Below are positions 26,758 through 34,296 of a stretch of 64,000 nucleotides of DNA, one piece after another (position 1 is the stretch's first letter; every line of letters begins with the position of its first letter). The notes under the pieces were generated by a model that saw nothing but the letters and a program-made list of their open reading frames with translations, did not search any database and was not told the origin of the DNA. The DNA is from Bradyrhizobium sp. DOA9 (GTDB lineage: Bacteria > Pseudomonadota > Alphaproteobacteria > Rhizobiales > Xanthobacteraceae): positions 3,089,725 through 3,153,724 of the forward strand of contig NZ_DF820425.1 of the NCBI RefSeq assembly GCF_000617845.2, read 5' to 3'. The position numbers and the translations under genes were made by a program.

Positions 26758-27870
26758 TCAGACGGGAGGCACCGCTGAAGGCCAGAACCTGTCCGGATCC
26801 AACGCGAGCCGGCCGAAGCGAGGCCGGAACAGGGTTGGGCTGAAATAGCTGGTGATCTGGTCCCCGTGCACGCCGCCGATGCTCCGCCGGAAGCCGACAT
26901 AGGTGTGGAGGCCGTCCGACTCCGCCTCGCGGCCAGCCAGCAGCGCATCGGCGACTCGCCGGTATTCGTCGGCCTGCAGGCCCGCCTCCGTCAGCAGCGC
27001 GGCGATCCGCTCCGCAGCCACCTTGTCGCTCGCCGCATAGGGGTAGAGCGGCAGATACAGCGTCATTGCCGATGGCCCGGCGCGGTCTCCCGCATTCAGG
27101 TGATAACAGGTCATTGCCGGACGCTCCCGCAGGGCATCGGCGGAACGACAGACAATGCGGCAGGCGTCGGCAAAGCCGAGCCCGCCGGCGATCCCGATCC
27201 GCTCGGCCCGGCGATCGAATTCGGCCGGCACAGCTCGAAAATGTCGAACATAGATCTTCACCCGCGCCATCGAGGCCGGCACGAGATCGACCGCAAGATG
27301 TGTGATCACGTCGCCGCCGAGCGCTTCGAGAAGCGAGCCCGAGACCTGGCCGAATCCCAGCCGCTCGAGCGCGGCGGCAATCAGGTCGCGGCTGGCGGTC
27401 CGGCCGCGCGCCGCGGGATTGAAATAGACCTTGCACAGTGGTGCCGCGCTTCCACGCCAGTCGACGGCATGCCACATCGCAAACAGGGCGGCCGCGTCGG
27501 TTGGCCTGAAAAGATCCGCGAGCGCCTCGACGGGCGCGAGATCGACGCCGCGAATGCCGGCGAACTGCTCGCAAAGCCGCTCGCCGGCGGCCCAGTAGGT
27601 CTGCGGGGATGGCGGATCCGCCTGCGCCTCGATCAGGAAGCGGATCCGGGTGCCCTTGGCATCGAATGACGTCGAAAGCTCCATGGGCGTGCAGTCGTCG
27701 GTCATCCCGGACCAGCGGGGCGGGACCGGCAGCCGCAGGAGTCCTGCCGAGGTGCACAGGGCGGTGAAGAGCGTGATGATGCCGTCCTGCTGGTCGATCC
27801 GGCCGGTCGCAGTGCAGATGCGGCGCAGCTGCTCCCGAGCGATGTGGACGGCTTCGACAAGGTCACCCAT
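26758..27870 (-). CDS. DMATS/ABBA-type aromatic (indole) prenyltransferase
   Basis: A 370-residue protein resembling bacterial tryptophan dimethylallyltransferases. Landmarks are TPMELSTSFD (Glu64, position of the general base that deprotonates the indole N-H), Arg75/Arg77 in GTRIRFLIEA, Lys147 in CKVYFNPAARG and Lys205/Tyr207 in VKIYVRH, which match the diphosphate-binding Arg/Lys/Tyr pattern; the C-terminus has YVGFRRS and ITSYFSPTLFRPRFG. It has no aspartate-rich trans-prenyltransferase motif, as expected. The start at 27870 lies 10 bp after the stop of the upstream radical-SAM gene. The Trp at the end of the core peptide is an attractive substrate, but this is inference. Confidence 0.85.
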   Translation of the reverse strand: MGDLVEAVHIAREQLRRICTATGRIDQQDGIITLFTALCTSAGLLRLPVPPRWSGMTDDCTPMELSTSFDAKGTRIRFLIEAQADPPSPQTYWAAGERLCEQFAGIRGVDLAPVEALADLFRPTDAAALFAMWHAVDWRGSAAPLCKVYFNPAARGRTASRDLIAAALERLGFGQVSGSLLEALGGDVITHLAVDLVPASMARVKIYVRHFRAVPAEFDRRAERIGIAGGLGFADACRIVCRSADALRERPAMTCYHLNAGDRAGPSAMTLYLPLYPYAASDKVAAERIAALLTEAGLQADEYRRVADALLAGREAESDGLHTYVGFRRSIGGVHGDQITSYFSPTLFRPRFGRLALDPDRFWPSAVPPV

Positions 27871-27880
27871 CGGCTCTCGC

Positions 27881-30031
27881 TCACATGCGTGGCACGTCCG
27901 CGCCGCGACGTTCATCTGTCTGTGGGGGGGCATGCACCACCGCCGGCCCTTGCCGCAGACGGGAGGGCTGATCGGTCAGCGCGATCTGCAGCAAATTCGC
28001 CCGGATCAGCTCGTCGATCATTCGCCGCATCCTGGGCCGCGCCTCATCCCCGGTCCCCGAGAGGTTGAGCGCAATGCACTCGGCGAGGAACTCCCGTGCC
28101 AGCCGCGGCTGTCCCGAGCCGAGCAGACGGTAGGCGCGTTCCGAGAGAGTTACGACCTTCGACCGTGACGACACGCGGATTCTCGGGCCGTCGTGATCGA
28201 CCAGGACGTCGGGACACCACGCCAGCGAGAACGGCGATGGATCATCGTCATCGGGGAGCGTGGTCCGGAACGGGAAATCGCGGCCGGCATAGTGGTCGGC
28301 ATAGAGCACCGCGAACTCCTCGAACCCGGGCCACAGATGCAGGTCGGCGTTGTGGAAGCGGGAATAGATCCGGCGCAGAGCCGCGCCATACTCGCCGACC
28401 AGGCGGATGACGTCCTCGCCCGCAAGGCCGCGCGTGTTCGACCAGTCGAGGCGGACGCCGATGACGAAGTCCTTGTCGATTGCGGCCTGGGGAATCTCCA
28501 CGCCGAGCTGTGCCGCCTTGGCGAAATATTCGGTGCGCAGTTCGAGGCCGAACGGATGGATGTCGAAGCTGTTGCCGGGATGGTTGATGATGTCCGCATT
28601 GTCCTCGAAGAACCGCAGCGTGTTGCGTGCGCTCCGCTCGGTCTCCTCGGGGAAGCCGATGATCGAAAAGATGTGGAACAGGATGCCGGCGTCACGGCAA
28701 TGCTGCAGCACCGGACGCACGTGCTCGATCCTGATACCCTTCGCCATGTGGTCGAGGGTGGCCTGATCGCCGGATTCAAGTCCGAAGAACAGCTTGCGCA
28801 TGCCCATTCGGGAGAGCTTCTCGCACAGCGAGGCCGTGAAACCTGGTTCGAGCCTGGCATAGCCGGTGAAGGAGAGCCGGCGAGCGGCATGGGGCGCGAG
28901 CGCGTCGGCCAGCCTGTCCAGCAGCCGCGGCGGCAGCGCCTCGTCGGTGATCTCGAAATGGTGGCAGTCGAAGCGCTCGTTCAGGGCGAGGACGTCCTGC
29001 GCGATCTTCTCGGGGCTTCGGACCCGGTAGCGTTTCTTCGCCACGCTGTTGATGAAGGGAATGTCGCAGAACTTGCACTCGTTGAAATAGCACCCCTTGC
29101 CGGTGAGGATGGGCAGCACCGGTGCCGGCGTGAGATAGTCCCGGAGCGGAAAGTCGGAGAAATCGGGGACCGGAAGCCGGTCGATGTCCTCGACGTGGGT
29201 GCGTCCGAGGCGCACCCGGCCGGCATGCACATGGAGAAAGTTGGGCACGCGCGCGAAGTCCCGGCCAGCTTCGAGTTGTGCGACCAGTTCGAGGATCGCA
29301 GTTTCCCCCTCATAGACCATGACCCCGTCGGCAAAATGCGCGAAGAACTCGGGCAGCTGCATGAGCTTCGTCACGAACTTGCTGAACACCGTGCCGCCCA
29401 GCACCACGAACAGGCCGCGCTCCCGCAGCCGCCGCGCCAACGTGAGTCCCGGAATGATCTGCTGCCGGTTCACGATCGAAATGCCGACCAGCCCCGGCTG
29501 GTCCGCCGCGATCGAGGGCAGCAGCTCCGTTTCCCAGAAACGATCAAACAGATTGCTGGGGCGATCCGCCGTGACGGCGATCAGGTCCGGCAGGCTTTGT
29601 TCGTCGATGCCGTCCACGTCGTAGCGGATCGGACAGAGGCTGTAGTGAACCGGCCGCCCTGCGGCCGCACCGGCGAGGTCGAGCCCGTCCTGCAGGGTCG
29701 CGCGGGCGTGGCGGAACAGATGGGCATCGTAGAAGTCGGTGCGATCGCGCAGGATCGCGAAGGCGCGGGGAATGCTCTCCGTCAGGGCCTCGCCGCGACG
29801 AAGCAGGCCCGACAGGGTCGCTGCGTCCATGCTCTCCGGCCGGTGACGCACGAGTGTCTTCAGATTCGCCGCGACCGCGTCCGGACGCAGCAGGGCCATG
29901 AGCCCGCCGATGTCGGCGTCGATCAGCCGGGTTGGAATCCCCGCGCCGCGCAGCACCGCGGCAAGATATGGCAGCCCGAGATGCGGAGCCCTTGGATCAG
30001 TCGCCGGCGGAAAGATCAGAGTTACTTGCAT
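27881..30031 (-). CDS. radical SAM protein with cobalamin-type N-terminal domain (copy 2)
   Basis: A 716-residue paralogue of the protein encoded at 22475-24577. It has the same architecture: N-terminal VTLIFPPATDPRAPHLGLPY, VVLGGTVFSKF, the cluster site GKGCYFNECKFCDIPF (Cys314, Cys319, Cys322), EITDEALPPRLLDRLADAL, FFGLESGDQATLDHMAKG and a winged-helix-like tail. The two keep many identical blocks through the barrel but differ in the N-terminal 150 residues and the tail. I chose the ATG at 30031 over one six codons upstream. It probably forms an operon with the prenyltransferase gene and the exported-protein gene upstream. Confidence 0.9.
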   Translation of the reverse strand: MQVTLIFPPATDPRAPHLGLPYLAAVLRGAGIPTRLIDADIGGLMALLRPDAVAANLKTLVRHRPESMDAATLSGLLRRGEALTESIPRAFAILRDRTDFYDAHLFRHARATLQDGLDLAGAAAGRPVHYSLCPIRYDVDGIDEQSLPDLIAVTADRPSNLFDRFWETELLPSIAADQPGLVGISIVNRQQIIPGLTLARRLRERGLFVVLGGTVFSKFVTKLMQLPEFFAHFADGVMVYEGETAILELVAQLEAGRDFARVPNFLHVHAGRVRLGRTHVEDIDRLPVPDFSDFPLRDYLTPAPVLPILTGKGCYFNECKFCDIPFINSVAKKRYRVRSPEKIAQDVLALNERFDCHHFEITDEALPPRLLDRLADALAPHAARRLSFTGYARLEPGFTASLCEKLSRMGMRKLFFGLESGDQATLDHMAKGIRIEHVRPVLQHCRDAGILFHIFSIIGFPEETERSARNTLRFFEDNADIINHPGNSFDIHPFGLELRTEYFAKAAQLGVEIPQAAIDKDFVIGVRLDWSNTRGLAGEDVIRLVGEYGAALRRIYSRFHNADLHLWPGFEEFAVLYADHYAGRDFPFRTTLPDDDDPSPFSLAWCPDVLVDHDGPRIRVSSRSKVVTLSERAYRLLGSGQPRLAREFLAECIALNLSGTGDEARPRMRRMIDELIRANLLQIALTDQPSRLRQGPAVVHAPPQTDERRGADVPRM

Positions 30032-30061
30032 GTGCGAAAATCCGCCCATCGCTTGACCGCT

Positions 30062-30595
30062 TCACAGGCGGGGCTGGAGCGATCTCAGGATCGCCTGTGT
30101 GCTCTCGATGAACTGCTTCGCCTGGCGCGCCTTGTCGGCCGAGAGCGGACTGCGCGCGCACTGGTCGGAGAGGTCGGCGAGACGCCGGCGCTCGGTCTCG
30201 AGAATCTTCAGGGCGTTGTCGACGGCGAACCGGACCACGCCGCGAAGGGAATTGTCGTCGTCGAAATCCTTCAGCTGGCTCTCGATGGTGATCAGGTACT
30301 CGTAGCTCTGCAGTTCGCCGGCGATCTGGGTCAGGCTGCGCAGCGTCGACCGGATGCACTCGCCATCGGTCTGCGAGAGATCGGGGCGCCGCGAGATCAT
30401 CGTGATGTCGGTCATCACGTCGGTTGAGAGCTGTTTGATCGAGGAGATCCGCTCGAGGTCGGCCTCGGTGAGCACGCGGGCATGCGCGGCATGCTGCAAC
30501 ACAGCAAGCGAGAACAGGCACGCCGTCACCGCAGCGGCCGCCCGGGCCGCGGGCCTCGTTCTCGTTCGACGGACGAAGATGCCGGTGCAGGACAT
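30062..30595 (-). CDS. exported protein of unknown function in the RiPP locus
   Basis: A 177-residue protein with a long basic N-terminus (MSCTGIFVRRTRTRPAARAA) and a hydrophobic segment ending VLQHAAHA, which together look like a signal peptide with cleavage near residue 39. The mature part is helical and charged, with two Cys (in GECIRST and DQCARSP) that could form a disulphide. No family is recognised. It is 30 bp upstream of radical-SAM copy 2, on the same strand. Export suggests a role in immunity, processing or secretion, but nothing in the sequence proves it. Upstream in-frame ATG gives a 30-residue extension that I reject. Confidence 0.65.
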   Translation of the reverse strand: MSCTGIFVRRTRTRPAARAAAAVTACLFSLAVLQHAAHARVLTEADLERISSIKQLSTDVMTDITMISRRPDLSQTDGECIRSTLRSLTQIAGELQSYEYLITIESQLKDFDDDNSLRGVVRFAVDNALKILETERRRLADLSDQCARSPLSADKARQAKQFIESTQAILRSLQPRL

Positions 30596-30833
30596 TTCGA
30601 TGGACCGTGTGACGAACTCGCCGGCGCGAGTATAGGCGAGGGGGCGTTGTCGCACCAGTGTCCGTCGGGCGTCGCAGTCCGGCACAGCTGCGACCGGAAT
30701 TTGACGCTGGTCAGCACGGTCCGGCTTCCTGTATAGTTTTGCGGCCGGTTTGGGGAGCGGGTCAGTTTCCAGCTGTGCCGATCTGCTTTCGACATCTCGG
30801 CGTCAAGGACGCGACGGCAGAGCGGGACGCTTT

Positions 30834-32096
30834 ATGAGCGAGCCAAACAAGACCTTTCGCGCAGTCGCCCTCGAACGTGCGACCTCCCTCGAACAGCTCG
30901 ATCATCTCGTCACCATCACGCGGCCGTTCGACTGGATCGTCGCCGCGGTCATCCTGCTCACGGTCGGTACTGCGGTGACATGGGGCTTCTTCGGGCGCCT
31001 GCCGACGCGGGCGCAGGCCGAGGGCATCTTCGTGAGCAGCGAAGGCCGCGTCGTCGACGCGGTGTCCGGCGCCGCGGGCCGGCTGGCATCGATCGAAGTG
31101 GCCGTTGGCGATCGAGTCACGAAGGGACAGGTGATTGCGAAAGTCAGCCAGACGGAAATCGAGCAGCGCTATCGCGACGCGATGGAGGTCCGGCGCGAGC
31201 GTGAAAGCGAGCACGAGACGCTGAAGGTCAAGACCGCGGCCGAGCTCGAGCTGAAGACCCGCAACTTCGCCAAGCTGGAAGAGGCGTTCGTCCAGATCAT
31301 CCTGGCGACCGACCAGCGGATCGCCTATCTCACCAGCGATCTCGCCAATCTCGAAGGGCTGCTCAGCAAGGGGTACACGACGCGGCGCAACGTCGAGGAG
31401 CGGCGCCGCGAACTGAGCGATGCGCAGCAACGCAAGGAAGACACCCAGAACGAGATCCTCAAGCTCAAGGCGCAGAAGACCGACCTCGAAACGCAGCGGC
31501 AGCGCGAGATCGAGCAGTCCCAGTACCGGGTCAATGAAGCGCGCCGGCTGGTCGAGAAGCTCGTCAGCGATCTCGGGCGCGAGACCGCCGTGGGCAGTCC
31601 CATCGCGGGACGGGTGCTCGAGATAAAGGTGTCGCCCGGTTCGGTGCTGAACGTCGGAACGCCGGTCGTCGTGGTGGAGACCGAGGGCTCCGCGCTCGAC
31701 GCGATCCTTTATGTCCCCGCCGACAAGGGCAAGAGCGTCAAGCCCGGCATGGAGGTCCGTCTCGAGCCGCGCACCGTCAAGCGCGAGGAGTTCGGGACGA
31801 TGGTCGGCACGGTCCAGTCGATTTCGGACTTCCCGATGACGCCGCAGGGCATGGCCGCCGTGCTCCACAATGACAGCCTGGTCACGCAGTTCTCCAAGAA
31901 CGGTGCGCCCTACGCGGCGACTGTGCGCTTGAAGCGGGACCCCAGCACGGTGAGCGGATATCACTGGGCGGTCGGCAAGGGACCGGAGATCCGGCTGAGC
32001 AGCGGAACGCTGACCAAGGCCGAGATCACGACGCGCGAACGACGTCCGGTCGAATTGATCGTTCCCATGTTGAAGCGGCTGACAGGTATTTCCTGA
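30834..32096 (+). CDS. NHLM-type secretion membrane-fusion (HlyD-like) protein
   Basis: A 420-residue HlyD-family adaptor with one N-terminal membrane segment (about 33-55, FDWIVAAVILLTVGTAVTWGFF, broken at residue 52). Then come a lipoyl-like half (EGRVVDAVSGAAGRLASI), a long coiled coil (about 115-235, rich in Lys/Glu/Arg), the second lipoyl half (GSPIAGRVLEIKVSPGSVL) and a beta-barrel end. It matches the adaptor that always accompanies NHLM bacteriocin ABC exporters. It starts the plus-strand export operon; the next gene follows after 31 bp. Confidence 0.9.
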   Translation: MSEPNKTFRAVALERATSLEQLDHLVTITRPFDWIVAAVILLTVGTAVTWGFFGRLPTRAQAEGIFVSSEGRVVDAVSGAAGRLASIEVAVGDRVTKGQVIAKVSQTEIEQRYRDAMEVRRERESEHETLKVKTAAELELKTRNFAKLEEAFVQIILATDQRIAYLTSDLANLEGLLSKGYTTRRNVEERRRELSDAQQRKEDTQNEILKLKAQKTDLETQRQREIEQSQYRVNEARRLVEKLVSDLGRETAVGSPIAGRVLEIKVSPGSVLNVGTPVVVVETEGSALDAILYVPADKGKSVKPGMEVRLEPRTVKREEFGTMVGTVQSISDFPMTPQGMAAVLHNDSLVTQFSKNGAPYAATVRLKRDPSTVSGYHWAVGKGPEIRLSSGTLTKAEITTRERRPVELIVPMLKRLTGIS

Positions 32097-32127
32097 TAAG
32101 GCATTTGTCGATGAGATCGTCTGGCTG

Positions 32128-34296
32128 ATGTTCCCAAGCATGAGACGCTGGTTCGGCCGTGGACCCATCAGGCGGACCCCCACCATTCTGCAGATGGAGG
32201 CGGTGGAGTGCGGCGCGGCCGCTCTGGCAATGGTGCTCGCCCATTACGGCGCCTGGATTCCCCTCGAACAGCTCCGCGTTGCATGCGGCGTGTCGCGCGA
32301 CGGAAGCAAGGCCAGCAACATCGTCAAGGCGGCGCTCAAGCTTGGCCTTGCGGCAAAGGGCTTCCGCAAGGAGCTCTCGACCTTGCCCGAACTGCCGATG
32401 CCGTGCATCATCCACTGGAACTTCAACCATTTCGTGGTGCTCGAGGGCATCGACGGCGATCGCGTCTCGATCAACGACCCCGCGGTCGGCCGCCGCCTCG
32501 TCGATCTCGCCGAGCTCGACCGCTGCTTCACCGGCGTCGCGCTGGCGATGGAGCCGACCGCGGCCTTTCAGAGGATCGGGAGCAAGCCGAAGGGGTTCCG
32601 GCTGCTGCTGCGCGAGTTGAAGGGCTCGCGCGGGCCGCTGGCGCTGGTGATCACGGTCAGCCTTGCCCTGATCGTTCCGGGCATCGTGATTCCCGGCTTC
32701 TCGAAGATCTTCGTCGACGAGATCCTGATCCAGAATAACGAGAGCTGGCTCAAGCCGCTGCTGATCGGAATGGCGGCCACGGCCGCCATCCGGGCGCTGG
32801 TTGCGGGCTTGCAGCAATCTCTGCTGCTGAGGCTGCAGACCAAGCTTGCGGTCGTGATGATCAGCCGGTTTCTCGCGCATGTGATCGCGCTGCCGATGGA
32901 CTTCTTCGCCCAGCGCCATGCCGGTGACATCGCAACCCGGGTTGCCACCAACGAGCAGATCTCGCGGCTGCTCTCCGAAGGTGTCGTCACCAATGCCCTG
33001 AGCCTGGTTTCGCTCGTGTTCTTCGGCATGGCCATGGCGGCCTATGACACGCTGCTGACCGCCATCGTCGTGGTCTCCGCCATCATCAACCTGGCGGCAC
33101 TGAAATTCATCGGCCAGCGGCGCGAGGACATTTCGAGCAGCCTTGCCATGGAGCGTGGCAAGCTCGTTGCCAGCACCATTGGTGCGGTCCGCACGATCGA
33201 GACGCTGAAGGCCTCCGGGCTGGAGGACGAGGCCTTCGCCAGCTGGGCCGGCATCCAGGCGAAGACGCTGAATGCCGATCAGAGACTCGGCCTCTCGTCC
33301 AACTTGCTGGACATGCTGCCGACCCTACTGTCGGGCCTGACGGTCGCCGCCGTGCTCGGAATCGGCGGCCTGCGCGTGATCGAGGGCTCGCTCACGCTGG
33401 GCGGGCTGGTTGCGTTCCAGTCGCTCATGGCGAGCTTCTCCGCACCGATCACCAATCTCGTCAACCAGATCGGCAGCCTGCAGACGATCAAGGGCGGATT
33501 GCAGCGGCTCGAGGACGTCTACAATTATCCGCTCGAGCCGGAGCCCAAGGCGAGCGCCCCGGAGCTGCCTGCGAAGCTGACCGGCCGCGTCGAGCTCCGG
33601 GACATCGTCTTCGGCTATTCCATCCTCGAGCCGCCGCTGATTTCGGGGCTTTCGATCACGGTCGAGCCCGGCCGGCGGGTCGCGCTGGTCGGCCCGTCCG
33701 GCAGCGGCAAGTCGACCCTGGGCCGGCTGATCTGCGGCCTTTACAAACCTTGGGCGGGCGAGATCCGCATCGATGGGCGAACCCTACCCGAGATTTCCCG
33801 CGACGTGTTCGCCAATTCGGTCGCCTATGTCGACCAGGACATTTTCCTCTTCGAGGGCACGGCGCGCGAGAACCTGACGCTGTGGGACTCCACCGTGGCA
33901 GAGCCGGAGATCTCGCAGGCCCTGAAGGACGCGGCCATTCACGAGGAGATCGCGACCCGCATCGGCAATTACGATTGCTATGTCAATGAAGGCGGGACCA
34001 ATTTCAGCGGCGGACAGCGTCAGCGCATCGAGATCGCCCGCGCGCTGGTGGTCAATCCCTCGGTCGTGGTGCTGGACGAGGCCACGGCGGCGCTGGATCC
34101 GATCACCGAAAAATCGATCGACGATCAGCTTCGCCGCCGTGGCTGCACTTGCATCATCATCGCCCATCGCCTCAGCACGATCCGTGACTGCGACGAGATC
34201 ATAGTGCTTCAGCAGGGCCGCTTGGTTGAGCGGGGCACGCATGAGCAGCTGATGGCGATCGATGGTGCCTACAGCCAGCTGGTGGCGCAGCAATGA
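32128..34296 (+). CDS. NHLM-type peptidase-containing ABC exporter (C39 domain)
   Basis: A 722-residue fusion. An N-terminal C39 peptidase has Cys28 in MEAVECGAAALAMVL, His101 in HWNFNHFVVLEG and Asp117 in NDPAVG. Then six membrane helices (about 160-445) and an ABC ATPase with Walker A GPSGSGKST, signature FSGGQRQR, Walker B VVVLDEATAALD and a switch His in IIAHRLST. It should cut leaders after Gly-Gly and export the core. The precursor at 24798-25118 and the small peptide at 11131-11325 both carry fitting motifs. It overlaps the next gene by 4 nt (ATGA). Confidence 0.94.
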   Translation: MFPSMRRWFGRGPIRRTPTILQMEAVECGAAALAMVLAHYGAWIPLEQLRVACGVSRDGSKASNIVKAALKLGLAAKGFRKELSTLPELPMPCIIHWNFNHFVVLEGIDGDRVSINDPAVGRRLVDLAELDRCFTGVALAMEPTAAFQRIGSKPKGFRLLLRELKGSRGPLALVITVSLALIVPGIVIPGFSKIFVDEILIQNNESWLKPLLIGMAATAAIRALVAGLQQSLLLRLQTKLAVVMISRFLAHVIALPMDFFAQRHAGDIATRVATNEQISRLLSEGVVTNALSLVSLVFFGMAMAAYDTLLTAIVVVSAIINLAALKFIGQRREDISSSLAMERGKLVASTIGAVRTIETLKASGLEDEAFASWAGIQAKTLNADQRLGLSSNLLDMLPTLLSGLTVAAVLGIGGLRVIEGSLTLGGLVAFQSLMASFSAPITNLVNQIGSLQTIKGGLQRLEDVYNYPLEPEPKASAPELPAKLTGRVELRDIVFGYSILEPPLISGLSITVEPGRRVALVGPSGSGKSTLGRLICGLYKPWAGEIRIDGRTLPEISRDVFANSVAYVDQDIFLFEGTARENLTLWDSTVAEPEISQALKDAAIHEEIATRIGNYDCYVNEGGTNFSGGQRQRIEIARALVVNPSVVVLDEATAALDPITEKSIDDQLRRRGCTCIIIAHRLSTIRDCDEIIVLQQGRLVERGTHEQLMAIDGAYSQLVAQQ

